From NCBI GenBank assembly GCA_004295885.1, contig SEDG01000001.1:1-64000 (forward strand): DNA of 64,000 bases. Direction: 5' to 3'. The notes under the pieces are model-generated. The model did not search any database and had not been told where the DNA came from. It worked only from the letters and a program-made list of their open reading frames with translations. The position numbers were made by a program, and so were the translations under genes. Origin of the DNA: Pedobacter sp. Its GTDB lineage: Bacteria > Bacteroidota > Bacteroidia > Sphingobacteriales > Sphingobacteriaceae. Positions 1-7,806 of this stretch are shown here, one piece after another (the first letter of the stretch is position 1; each line of letters begins with the position of its first letter).

Positions 1-71
1 GCCCGTTCGTCTAGGGGTGAGGACGCCAGATTTTCATTCTGGAAACAGGGGTTCGATTCCCCTACGGGCTA
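1..71 (+). tRNA. tRNA-Glu (TTC), 5' base cut by window edge
   Basis: A cloverleaf can be drawn. The anticodon stem is CCAGA/TCTGG around a loop with anticodon TTC. The T arm is AGGGG/CCCCT around TTCGATT. The 3' acceptor strand is ACGGGCT followed by discriminator A71. Seven acceptor pairs need one more G before position 1, exactly as in the second tRNA-Glu copy at 324-395, so the first nucleotide lies outside the window. CCA is not encoded. Confidence 0.95.
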
Positions 72-73
72 CG

Positions 74-109
74 AACCGCTTTACAAATAAAAGTTGAGCG
101 GTTTTTTTA
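74..109 (+). terminator. Rho-independent terminator after tRNA-Glu
   Basis: AACCGCT at 74-80 pairs with AGCGGTT at 97-103 and runs straight into seven T residues (102-108). It sits immediately behind the tRNA, so it probably ends that transcript. The loop is long (16 nt) but the stem and T-run are clear. Confidence 0.75.
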
Positions 110-168
110 TCAATACCAAGTTGATGTGTAAGGATTTATGGCTTACAAGTTTAACATCGACAAAATAG

Positions 169-241
<73 letters not shown>

Positions 242-252
242 CCTTTTTAAGG

Positions 253-312
253 TTTGGAGTTTAGAGTAAAAAGTTGTGAGTTAGCTCACTACTCAAAACT
301 CTCAACTCAAAA
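253..312. repeat. Heptamer-periodic inverted repeat between tRNA genes
   Basis: The right side reads as 7-nt units ACTCAAA, ACTCTCA, ACTCAAA. The left side carries the complementary style (GAGTTTA, GAGTAAA, GAGTTAG). GAGTTTAGAGT (257-267) pairs with ACTCAAAACTC (291-301) with one mismatch, and an inner hairpin GTGAG/CTCAC (276-280/285-289) lies between. The whole element can fold as a cruciform or stem-loop. Function is unknown; it may be a dispersed intergenic repeat or a processing signal between tRNA genes. Confidence 0.6.
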
Positions 313-323
313 CTGATAAAAAT

Positions 324-395
324 GGCCCGCTCGTCTACCGGTTAGGACGCCAGATTTTCATTCTGGAAATAGGGGTTCGATTCCCCTGCGGGCTA
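324..395 (+). tRNA. tRNA-Glu (TTC), second copy
   Basis: A full cloverleaf: acceptor GGCCCGC/GCGGGCT (first pair G:T), anticodon stem CCAGA/TCTGG with TTC, T arm AGGGG/CCCCT, discriminator A395. It is nearly identical to the copy at 1-71 from the anticodon arm to the 3' end; the differences are mainly in the D arm and the last acceptor pair. It lies about 280 nt upstream of a tyrosine recombinase, which makes its 3' end a plausible attachment site. Confidence 0.97.
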
Positions 396-401
396 CGAAA
401 G

Positions 402-434
402 AAATAACTTGCTGATTTTCAGCAAGTTATTTTT
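402..434. terminator. Strong hairpin terminator after tRNA-Glu
   Basis: A perfect 14-bp stem (402-415 with 419-432) has a TTT loop, begins seven nt after the tRNA and ends in a T-run (430-434). The A-rich 5' side means it could also work on the minus strand. Confidence 0.85.
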
Positions 435-474
435 GTTTAAAGGGAATAGAACCTAAACTGCATTATAATTTATA

Positions 475-508
475 AAAACCTGCTTATCAATGATTTGCAG
501 GTTTTTTT
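475..508. terminator. Second hairpin terminator
   Basis: AAAACCTGC at 475-483 pairs with GCAGGTTTT at 497-505, followed by more T. With the terminator at 402-434 it isolates the tRNA cluster from the integrase gene. No gene is seen between 436 and 677 apart from this hairpin and the integrase promoter. Confidence 0.7.
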
Positions 509-626
509 ATTTAAAATCTATATCGAAATACATCAAAATGGAGTCAATAACAGTGAGTTTTTTAGTGAGTTAATAATGAGTATTGCGAGTAATATTTAAC
601 CATCGACTGGTTCTATAATGGAACAT

Positions 627-658
627 CTTGACAAGAATACCTGTCGGGATTAATTTTG
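627..658 (+). promoter_or_regulatory. Bacteroidota-type promoter of the integrase
   Basis: TAATTTTG at 651-658 matches the Bacteroidota -7 consensus TAnnTTTG exactly. CTTG at 627-630 lies 20 nt upstream in the -33 position (consensus TTTG). A transcript would start near 665, a few nt before the ATG at 678. Consensus knowledge is from Bacteroides promoters; the assignment here is by eye. Confidence 0.6.
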
Positions 659-677
659 TATTAAAAACTAAAATACT

Positions 678-1898
678 ATGAGTCAGAACTATTCACTTCA
701 TTTTTTCCTAAAAGCTCCCAAAAATTATATTGTTGGCCCAAAGCAGGTATATATGAGAATAACCGTAAGTGGTAGTGTGCCGAAAGAAGCTTCGGTAGGT
801 AGGAAATGGAAGCCAGAACATTGGATTTCTAATGCAAACAGGGCAAAAGGAACAACAGAGGTAGCCAGAACATTGAATAGCTATCTAGACGCAATCACAA
901 GAGAAATGGAAAAGATCCATACCCAAATGGTAAAGGAGATGATTGAAATTACTGCCGAAAGCCTAATGTCAAAATTTAAAGGCAAGGAAAAGAAAGCGAG
1001 ATTTTTAATAGAGGTCTTTGCAGATCACAACAAGAAAATGGAAGTTTCCATTGGAAAGATTTTTAAGGCAAATACATTAAAGGGCTATAAATCTTCTATT
1101 GGTCATTTGACTGAGTACCTTATGAAGGTTTACAGAACAAAAGATATTGACTTGCTGAAGATTGACCATGGCTTTGTTGTAGGTTATGAGTTTTTTCTGC
1201 GAACAGAAAGAAATATCAGCGCCATCTCGGCAGCCAAGTATATCAAACATTTCCGTAAAATCATTAACCTGTCGATTGCACACGGATGGATTAAACAAGA
1301 TCCATTCACATTCTACAAAAACAAGGCAAAGCCCAGAGATAAGGAATTTCTTACGAAGCATGAGTTAGATGATATCTCCGAGATAATACTTAAATCAACA
1401 AGGTTGAATCAAGTTCGGGACGTCTTTGTCTTCTGTTGTTATACTGGCCTTTCATATGCAGATATTAAAAAGCTGAAACGCTCTAACATCAGAAAAGGTG
1501 ATGATGGGAAACTCTGGATTTATACAAATAGAGAGAAAAATGCGAATGTGTCAAACATACCACTACTGGATACCCCAGAAAATCTGATGCGTAAATACAT
1601 ACATAACATTGAATGTGAGTTAAGTGGTTCTGTTTTTCCCGTACAAAGCAATCAGAAAATGAATAGCTATTTAAAAGAGATTGCCAGCTTATGTCGCATT
1701 CACAAGATAGTAACCTTTCATATCGCTAGACATACATTTGCTACAACTGTTACTTTAAGTAATAATGTGCCACTGGAAAGTGTCGCAAAGATGCTTGGGC
1801 ATAAAGATTTGAAAACTACACAACATTATGCTAAGGTTTTGGATAAAAAGGTTGGAGAGGATATGATGGAGTTAAATAGAAGGTTAAATGTAGTTTGA
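678..1898 (+). CDS. Tyrosine recombinase / phage-type integrase
   Basis: This 406-residue protein has the order usual for Bacteroidota integrases. It starts with an N-terminal arm-binding region (about 1-100), followed by a SAM-like core-binding domain (about 105-215). The catalytic domain is at about 220-400, with H348-x-x-R351, a GH pair ending at H375 and nucleophile Y384 (HYAKV). The first catalytic Arg, normally in the TGLR motif, is replaced here by Ser259 (TGLSYADI); similar variants occur in this integrase group, so it need not be dead. It lies downstream of tRNA-Glu with its own promoter. It would mediate site-specific integration or excision of an element. No excisionase or transfer gene is seen beside it, and no second att copy was found by eye. 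Confidence 0.9.
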   Translation: MSQNYSLHFFLKAPKNYIVGPKQVYMRITVSGSVPKEASVGRKWKPEHWISNANRAKGTTEVARTLNSYLDAITREMEKIHTQMVKEMIEITAESLMSKFKGKEKKARFLIEVFADHNKKMEVSIGKIFKANTLKGYKSSIGHLTEYLMKVYRTKDIDLLKIDHGFVVGYEFFLRTERNISAISAAKYIKHFRKIINLSIAHGWIKQDPFTFYKNKAKPRDKEFLTKHELDDISEIILKSTRLNQVRDVFVFCCYTGLSYADIKKLKRSNIRKGDDGKLWIYTNREKNANVSNIPLLDTPENLMRKYIHNIECELSGSVFPVQSNQKMNSYLKEIASLCRIHKIVTFHIARHTFATTVTLSNNVPLESVAKMLGHKDLKTTQHYAKVLDKKVGEDMMELNRRLNVV

Positions 1899-2199
1899 GT
1901 TTTTGTATTGTTTAGCAGGCAGTCGGTTTCTTATGGTAGCTCTGATTCGCACTCGTAGATATTGCTTTAAAATATTTAATCTTAAACACCGGATATGTTT
2001 ACTCTATTTGGACTATGATTTGTATTTACTAACTCCATATCAGGCTTTATCCATCCTTAATAAAAGGAATTGATTGGCACCGCAAATGAATTTAACCGAT
2101 ATGCTCCCATCAAGGTGATTGATTTTTAAATACGACCCGCAGCGTTGGATTAATGATTACTATGACTAGTCAATTAACTTTTGAAAGCTTATGTAATCT
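1899..2199. other. Gene-free spacer
   Basis: These 301 nt separate the convergent integrase and nagB-type genes. I see no ORF with coding character, no tRNA fragment matching the tRNA-Glu 3' end, and no convincing hairpin with a T-run. Confidence 0.6.
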
Positions 2200-4137
2200 C
2201 TAAAAATGATATCTTTTGAATGCCTCTATTGCCGCATATTCTGCAAGGCCTAATTGGTTATAGGAATTAGCGGTTTCAGCCGTCCTTTCCTCTGCCCTCA
2301 CCCAGAACTCTCTCGCATCATCCCCAGGGAAAACTGGAGTGTCTTTTTGGGATTGATGCTTGAAGATAGCCAGGCGTTTTCTTTTTACCTCTGCTGGTGA
2401 TAAGGGCACGGCCATTTCTATTTCATGCGTCTCAAATTCATGCCATGCGCCCCTATAAAGCCACACCCAACAATCTTTTACCCAATCATCAGTTAGCTTC
2501 AACCGTTGCAGGGCATTTATAATAATGTTGAAGCAGATTTTGTGGGTGCCGTGTGGATCCTCAAAGTCACCGGCGGTGAAAACTTGGTGGGGTTTTACTG
2601 CCCTTAATAAATCCATTGTTTTTAGGATATCATCTTCAAAATCAGAGAAGCTATTGAATTTAAACCTGTCGTAAAAAGGTAAATCCATGAAATGGATGCG
2701 GGGATCGGGAATACCAGTGAACCTTGCGCCAGCAATTGCCTCGCCTTTTCTAATCAGGCCCTTAATGGACAGCAATTCACGAATGTCAGTCTGGTTAGGC
2801 TGTTTTATCTTGAGGAAGGCACTGATTTCTTGGTAGGTGTGCTTCAGTTTGGTGACATCTATCTGTTGCGATTTATTAAAATCTATGCTGAACTCCAAGA
2901 ACCTTAAGGCATCATCGTCCCAAACCGCAGTGTTTCCCGAAGTCTGATAAGCTACGTGTACCTCATGGCCTTGATCGGCAAGGCGCATGAACGTACCTCC
3001 CATGGAAATCACGTCATCATCTGGATGTGGTGAAAAGACTATTGAGCGCTTTAGGGATGGTTCCCTGCGCTCCGGCCTTTGCAAGTCGCTTGAATTAGGT
3101 TTTCCACCGGGCCAACCGGTGATGGTATGCTGCAGATTATTGAATATTTCTATGTTCAAGTTATACACGGGGCCTTTTTCCGTGGCCAGCTGGGCCATTC
3201 CATTATTGTTGTAGTCGTCTTCAGTGAGTTTTAGGATGGGCTTGCCAGTCTTTTTTGCCAACCAGATCACGGCTTTCTTAATCAGGCCAATATCCCAGGT
3301 GCAATCACGCACTAACCAAGGGGTGTCAAACCTAGTCAGCTCGGATGCTGCATCGTTATCCAAAATGAACTCGACATTTTCCGCAACCTGAAGATAGGTG
3401 GCGGGTAGGTTGGAGGAAATCTCTCCCTCGACCGCTTTCTTGATAATACCTGCCTTCTTTTTGTGCCAAGCTAGGAGAATGATCTTTTTTGCCTTAAAAA
3501 TAGTTCCAACTCCCATTGTTATCGCCTTGGTAGGCACATTTTCCTTCCCCCCAAAATCCCTGGAGGCATCTCGCCTGGTAAGGTCGTCCAAGGTAACCAA
3601 CCTCGTACCCGAGTTTGGCGCTGAACCTGGTTCGTTAAATCCGATGTGACCAGTCCGCCCAATGCCCAGCAACTGTAAGTCTAATCCTCCATATGAGGAG
3701 ATTTTCTGTTCGTAGGCTAAACAAAATGCCACCACGTCCTTTTCTGGCAGCATACCATCTGGAATATGGATGTTTGCTCGCCCGATATTGATGTGGTCGA
3801 AAAGGTTTTTGTTCATGAACTCCACATAGCTCTGTGTCGCGTTACTTTTCATTGGGTAATACTCATCCAAGTTAAAGCAGATTACATTTTCGAAGCTTAA
3901 ATTTTCTTGCTGATGCTGCCTGATTAACTCCTGATAAACTTTTATCGGGCTGGAGCCGGTTGCCAGACCTAAGATGGTAGGCTTTCCCAGGTCATCATTT
4001 TTCCTGATGAGATCCGCAATCTCTTTAGCTACCGAAACAGCTGCACTTGCCTCATCGGCAAAAATAGTAACGGGTAGTTTTTCAAAACGAGTTTCTTGTA
4101 ATAGGTTTAAGCGAGACATAGTCATTTGGTTTGCCAT
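2200..4137 (-). CDS. nagB: NagB-LmbE fusion: glucosamine-6-phosphate deaminase-like with PIG-L deacetylase domain
   Basis: At 645 residues it is far longer than simple NagB (about 260). Residues 20-290 are a NagB fold with the sugar-phosphate loop LATGSSP (about 58-64), FNLDEYYPM (88-96) and GIGRTGHIGFNEPG (158-171). In E. coli NagB the last motif reads NDGHIAFNEP with a catalytic Asp; here that Asp is Thr162 while the His and Glu remain. From about 365 a PIG-L/LmbE deacetylase domain follows, with the metal motif PHPDDD (370-375). Fusions of this type are known in Bacteroidota and their exact reaction is unsettled. A plausible role is deacetylation plus deamination of GlcNAc-derived substrate in the cytoplasm. 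No separate nagA is seen here. It is divergent from the GlcNAc-kinase gene, with a palindromic operator between them. Confidence 0.87.
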   Translation of the reverse strand: MANQMTMSRLNLLQETRFEKLPVTIFADEASAAVSVAKEIADLIRKNDDLGKPTILGLATGSSPIKVYQELIRQHQQENLSFENVICFNLDEYYPMKSNATQSYVEFMNKNLFDHINIGRANIHIPDGMLPEKDVVAFCLAYEQKISSYGGLDLQLLGIGRTGHIGFNEPGSAPNSGTRLVTLDDLTRRDASRDFGGKENVPTKAITMGVGTIFKAKKIILLAWHKKKAGIIKKAVEGEISSNLPATYLQVAENVEFILDNDAASELTRFDTPWLVRDCTWDIGLIKKAVIWLAKKTGKPILKLTEDDYNNNGMAQLATEKGPVYNLNIEIFNNLQHTITGWPGGKPNSSDLQRPERREPSLKRSIVFSPHPDDDVISMGGTFMRLADQGHEVHVAYQTSGNTAVWDDDALRFLEFSIDFNKSQQIDVTKLKHTYQEISAFLKIKQPNQTDIRELLSIKGLIRKGEAIAGARFTGIPDPRIHFMDLPFYDRFKFNSFSDFEDDILKTMDLLRAVKPHQVFTAGDFEDPHGTHKICFNIIINALQRLKLTDDWVKDCWVWLYRGAWHEFETHEIEMAVPLSPAEVKRKRLAIFKHQSQKDTPVFPGDDAREFWVRAEERTAETANSYNQLGLAEYAAIEAFKRYHF

Positions 4138-4173
4138 TCAAAGTTAATAAATAAATATAATAATTATTTATAG

Positions 4174-4193
4174 TTATTAAAAAATATTATTAA
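4174..4193. promoter_or_regulatory. Candidate ROK operator, site A (nagB / kinase)
   Basis: TTATTAA-N6-TTATTAA lies in the 88-nt divergent gap. It has the same length and left half as the perfect palindrome at 7749-7768 but two mismatches in the right half. It can serve both the minus-strand fusion and the plus-strand kinase. Confidence 0.45.
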
Positions 4194-4225
4194 TTTAGCT
4201 TCGCGATCTTTAAAATTTAAATGAT

Positions 4226-5080
4226 ATGATCTTGATAGCTGATAGTGGTTCTACAAAGACAAATTGGGCATTGATAGCAAATGAAAATTTCAGCTATTTC
4301 GACACCGAGGGATATAATCCTTATTATATGGATTCGAACTATATTAGGAATTCCGTGTTAACGGGTTTTGATGACCTGGCAGTGAGAAGGCAAGTCAAAC
4401 AAGTGTATTTTTATTGTGCTGGATTTTCCTCAGCGACCAGGCCGATCGTGGAAAGTGCACTGGGTTTTTGTTTCGAAAATGCCGAGATTACAATTGAAGG
4501 CGATTTGCTGGCAGCTGCGAGGTGTTTGTTGGGGAAGGAGAAAGGTTTTGCCGCGATTTTGGGAACGGGAACCAACACTTGTTTTTATGATGGGGAAAGG
4601 ATTGTGGAGATTGTTGATTCCCTGGGCTTTTTGGCTGGCGACGAGGGTAGTGGCTCATACATAGGCAAACAGCTCATTAAGGCCTACGTAAGAAAATCTA
4701 TGCCAATCCACCTGTATTTGCTGTTTGAGCAAACTTTTAAGATGAACAGCGACCAAGTTATTGCTGAATTATATGGTACCAGTTCTCCGAATAAATTTGC
4801 GGCAGGTTTTACCACCTTTGCCGGGCAGAATATTGATGATGACTTTGTAAAAGCTTTGGTTAAGTCATCGTTACGGGATTTCTTTTCCGGGATTATTGTG
4901 CATTATAAAAATTACCACGGTTCGTCCATCAGTTTTGTGGGCTCGGTAGCCTTTGCATTTTTGCCGATGCTGGCAACTGTTACTGAAGATTTTGGCATGA
5001 GGCTAGGTAAAGTGATTAAAAGTCCATTAGCTGACTTAATTGCCTATCATTTAGCTGACAGGCCAAAGGCATTATCCTAA
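4226..5080 (+). CDS. BadF/BadG-type N-acetylglucosamine kinase
   Basis: This 284-residue ASKHA-fold sugar kinase starts with the phosphate-1 loop DSGSTKTNWAL (about 5-15). It has the central GTGTNT phosphate-2 loop near residue 115 and an adenosine-side GS motif near 240. The family (BadF/BadG/BcrA/BcrD ATPase) includes GlcNAc kinases that use ATP to make GlcNAc-6-phosphate. Length and motif order fit the short Bacteroidota version. It is divergent from the NagB-LmbE fusion, which could use its product, and shares operator site A. Substrate is inferred from context; MurNAc or glucosamine is also possible. Confidence 0.82.
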   Translation: MILIADSGSTKTNWALIANENFSYFDTEGYNPYYMDSNYIRNSVLTGFDDLAVRRQVKQVYFYCAGFSSATRPIVESALGFCFENAEITIEGDLLAAARCLLGKEKGFAAILGTGTNTCFYDGERIVEIVDSLGFLAGDEGSGSYIGKQLIKAYVRKSMPIHLYLLFEQTFKMNSDQVIAELYGTSSPNKFAAGFTTFAGQNIDDDFVKALVKSSLRDFFSGIIVHYKNYHGSSISFVGSVAFAFLPMLATVTEDFGMRLGKVIKSPLADLIAYHLADRPKALS

Positions 5081-5143
5081 AATTATACAATTGGCCATCC
5101 ATTGTCTCGACTTTCCGTTGCAAACAACTAACCCGACCATACT

Positions 5144-6307
5144 ATGAAAAAGCTTGTTCTAATCTTACTTCTGATAGCTGTTCAAAAATCTTATGCCCAA
5201 ATCCTGACATCAAAAATTTTAAACCAATTAAGGAATGGGAAGAATGGCGAAATCATACAACTTCCTGGGTTTATTAACCAGGATTTCAAGAAGATTGAAT
5301 TTGCTAAGGTCGTGCTTCCAGGGCCGCAATTCGTCATTTCTGATGATCCAGAATATATCAGGTTGCCAGAGGCGATCGTGGCAAGGGAGATAGTGCAGCC
5401 GGGTAGCGTTAGGCTTTATGTCTACAATGTTAACGCCGTGAAAGAGCCAAAAAAAATGCCCCGGAAAGTAACGGCTGTGATCAAGAACCTAGGTAGTGCG
5501 CCATTGCACTTACGGATGCTGAAATATTCGTCGCAAAAGCCAAGCAATAACTATTTTTTAATGGGCAAGCAGGGATTGAATGATTATTTTTCTTCTGCTG
5601 GTTCTCAAAAAATCTTTAAGGTCAGTCCAGGTGAAACAGTAGCCATAGACAAGGCCTTGGAGCAAAATGTGGTGATGTTTGATGAACTGGTCCATGGCCT
5701 TTATGAATTCGTGGTTGACCAGCCGGCAGAGATTGCTGTTTTACAGACTTCGCCAGAAACCCCGGGGCCTAGGGCCTATGCTATCATTAAGGAAATTGTT
5801 CCCTATGGACATAAAAATGCAGGACGTGGGTTATTTGGTGTAAGTAACTATCAGATTAGTGGTAAAAACCTTATAAAAACCGACGAAGCGGCTACTCAAT
5901 TAGTCATCGCAGATGGAGTTGATGACCCTTGGGTTGTTGGAAGGGATGGCATTTCTGGCGTGGAAGCCAAACTGGCCGGAAATTACGGCGTGATGTATAA
6001 CGTTGAGCTGAAATGGAAAAGCACAAACGGTAAAGGTTTGGCACTGGTTACCTGGAATTCACGTACCGATAACAAGTGGTGCAGTGGCATGGCGAACGCC
6101 ATTCTTGTCAAAAAAGAAAATACAAAGGATGAAATAGTCACTATCCCCGTAAGTCAATTGACAACAAGGGGGGCGCCGGAGGGCGTACTGGTCCAGGTTT
6201 TTAGGCCTGACCCCAACAAAGAGATTCAAACCTTGAGGTTTACCTATTCTCCACCTGGAGCTTCTTGCTTGCCAACCCCGCTGATCTTTATACCGATAGA
6301 CCTTTAA
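5144..6307 (+). CDS. Secreted protein of unknown function
   Basis: The 387-residue product begins with a clean Sec signal peptide (KKLVLILLLIAV, cleavage after SYA-Q). I do not recognise the family. The mature part looks all-beta, with many alternating hydrophobic segments and Gly/Pro/Asn turns, and ends in a short hydrophobic strand (PLIFIPIDL). It lies 63 nt after the kinase gene on the same strand, probably in the same transcript, and tail to tail with the ROK repressor. A periplasmic or surface role in amino-sugar glycan handling is only a guess from context. No catalytic motif or lipobox is seen. Confidence 0.7.
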   Translation: MKKLVLILLLIAVQKSYAQILTSKILNQLRNGKNGEIIQLPGFINQDFKKIEFAKVVLPGPQFVISDDPEYIRLPEAIVAREIVQPGSVRLYVYNVNAVKEPKKMPRKVTAVIKNLGSAPLHLRMLKYSSQKPSNNYFLMGKQGLNDYFSSAGSQKIFKVSPGETVAIDKALEQNVVMFDELVHGLYEFVVDQPAEIAVLQTSPETPGPRAYAIIKEIVPYGHKNAGRGLFGVSNYQISGKNLIKTDEAATQLVIADGVDDPWVVGRDGISGVEAKLAGNYGVMYNVELKWKSTNGKGLALVTWNSRTDNKWCSGMANAILVKKENTKDEIVTIPVSQLTTRGAPEGVLVQVFRPDPNKEIQTLRFTYSPPGASCLPTPLIFIPIDL

Positions 6308-6348
6308 CTCGATATGTATCTTGCAAATGAGTATTGATTGCGCCTAGG

Positions 6349-7575
6349 CTAGTCTAGGTTTAATAGCCTGTTACGTGCCAATAAACAAGCCCCGATCACG
6401 CCAGATTTTTCTCCCAGGGAAGAGAGCTTGATTTTGGTATCGTTGTTCACCAGGCTAAGGGAGTACTTGTTGATTGCGCTTTTAATGGGCAATATGATGT
6501 ATTCGCCAGTTTTTGCCAAGCTGCCGCCAACAATGACAAGTTCTGGGTTAAATATATTGATCAGCAATGCCAATCCCCTTCCTATTCGATCGCCTATTTC
6601 AGCAATAAGGTCGATGGCCAATACATCATCACCGTTTGCCGCATCAATGATATGGTCCATGTTGATCTGGTCTACACTCAGCCCGTTAGCTTTTTCTAGC
6701 AAGATACTGGAAGTTCCAGCTACGATCCTTTCCCTGAAGTTCCTTGTCAATGCCCATCCAGAACCTTCAGTTTCAAGGCAGCCCATCTTGCCGCACTGAC
6801 AGATAATGTTGTTGTTGAAAAGCGGGATATGCCCAAATTCCCCTGCAAAACCAGATTTGCCATAATAGAGTTGGCTATTGATCATGATGCCCATCCCGAT
6901 ACCATAGTCCAGGTTGATGAACAATACATTTTTCTCTTCCTTTACAAGTCCGGCGTTAAACTCTCCATAAGCCATCGCCCTTGAGTCGTTTTCCAGGAAA
7001 GTCTTGATGTGAAGTTCCTTCTCCAGCGCTTTCGCCAATGGCTCCTCATTGAAGTTAAAAAAACTAAAGCTATAACCAGTGGCGTAGTTGATGCGTCCGG
7101 AAAGGTTAACGCCCAGGCCCAGGATTTTTTCTTTCTTGATGCTTAGGTGTTTGATGAAGTTCTTGATGTTGCCGATTAAATCCGTCAGGGCCTCCTGAGA
7201 ATTTGCCAACTCGTAAGGGATGTTCTCCTTGATTTCAATGAGATTTTTCTGCAAATCGGTAAGGCCGATATTAATGTGTCCCTGTTTAATGTCAACGCCC
7301 AGGAAAAAGACAGAGTTGCCAACCATCCCGTAAAGATTTGGTTTCCTGCCGCCCGTGGATTCTACTTTTCCCAGGTCCTCCACTAGTCCATCATTAATCA
7401 GCTCACTAATTAAATTGGTTACCTTGGGGATACTTAAATTCACTTCCTTGCATACGTCTGCAATGGTGTAGCTTCCGTTTCGGCATAAAAAGGAGATGAT
7501 ACTTTTCTTTAACTGGATGTTCTTTAGCGCAACGCCAGAGGTATTATCATTATTTAATTCTTCGAAAAAAGTCAT
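6349..7575 (-). CDS. ROK-family transcriptional repressor (NagC/Mlc-like)
   Basis: This 408-residue protein has an N-terminal winged helix-turn-helix (about 18-80), then a ROK sugar-binding domain. The ROK zinc site is visible: H249 in GEFGHI and C259-x-C261-G-x-x-G-C266. The sugar-contact END motif lies near 195-197. NagC/Mlc proteins repress amino-sugar or sugar genes and release DNA on binding the sugar or its phosphate. The gene lies between the GlcNAc kinase block and the divergent FAD-oxidoreductase operon. A palindrome-like site lies 9-27 nt before its own start codon, suggesting autoregulation. I infer it controls the four TTATTAA-type sites in this window; the inducer (GlcNAc-6-P, ManNAc or another) is unknown. 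Confidence 0.88.
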   Translation of the reverse strand: MTFFEELNNDNTSGVALKNIQLKKSIISFLCRNGSYTIADVCKEVNLSIPKVTNLISELINDGLVEDLGKVESTGGRKPNLYGMVGNSVFFLGVDIKQGHINIGLTDLQKNLIEIKENIPYELANSQEALTDLIGNIKNFIKHLSIKKEKILGLGVNLSGRINYATGYSFSFFNFNEEPLAKALEKELHIKTFLENDSRAMAYGEFNAGLVKEEKNVLFINLDYGIGMGIMINSQLYYGKSGFAGEFGHIPLFNNNIICQCGKMGCLETEGSGWALTRNFRERIVAGTSSILLEKANGLSVDQINMDHIIDAANGDDVLAIDLIAEIGDRIGRGLALLINIFNPELVIVGGSLAKTGEYIILPIKSAINKYSLSLVNNDTKIKLSSLGEKSGVIGACLLARNRLLNLD

Positions 7576-7583
7576 GGTCTAAA

Positions 7584-7602
7584 TTATAAAAAATATTAAT
7601 AA
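7584..7602. promoter_or_regulatory. Candidate ROK operator, site B (autoregulation)
   Basis: TTATAAA-N5-TTAATAA, one nt shorter in the spacer and one mismatch from the perfect site at 7749-7768. It lies just before the minus-strand ROK start codon at 7575, where bound protein would block its transcription. Confidence 0.4.
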
Positions 7603-7748
7603 CCTGTAAGCGAAAATACAATAAGTTAAGCAATTCGTTGCTAATCGACGTTTAAATCAGTTGAATTTGCCTGATTTTGCCAAGGTTAATTCCAAAGAAT
7701 AACAGTAAATAGTCAATAAAATAGACGAGTTCGGTCTTGGTCATATAA

Positions 7749-7768
7749 TTATTAAAAATAATTAATAA
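7749..7768. promoter_or_regulatory. Candidate ROK operator, site C (perfect palindrome)
   Basis: TTATTAA-N6-TTAATAA is a perfect inverted repeat 39 nt before the FAD-oxidoreductase ATG. It directly precedes the TTTG-rich stretch that would be the -33 region, so a bound repressor would overlap the promoter. It is the best copy of the motif in the window. Confidence 0.55.
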
Positions 7769-7770
7769 CT

Positions 7771-7802
7771 TTTGGTTTGTTTGTAAAATAAATTTATATT
7801 CG
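7771..7802 (+). promoter_or_regulatory. Possible promoter of the FAD-oxidoreductase operon
   Basis: TTTG at 7771-7774, then 20 nt, then TATATTCG at 7795-7802, one mismatch from TAnnTTTG. Spacing fits, but the start site would fall almost on the ATG at 7807, implying a nearly leaderless mRNA, so the call is weak. Confidence 0.3.
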
Positions 7803-7806
7803 TTTC

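Noticed and set aside
253..312. A small CRISPR-like array
   Set aside because: The repeat unit is 7 nt with no spacers of regular length and there are no cas genes.
1077..1361. Antisense open frame within the integrase gene
   Set aside because: It overlaps a well-supported gene, has no recognisable domain or signal, and looks like a shadow frame. The same applies to the other short frames lying inside the annotated genes.
1899..2199. attR copy of the tRNA-Glu 3' end after the integrase
   Set aside because: Read on both strands, no stretch matching the tRNA-Glu T arm and acceptor end was found there.
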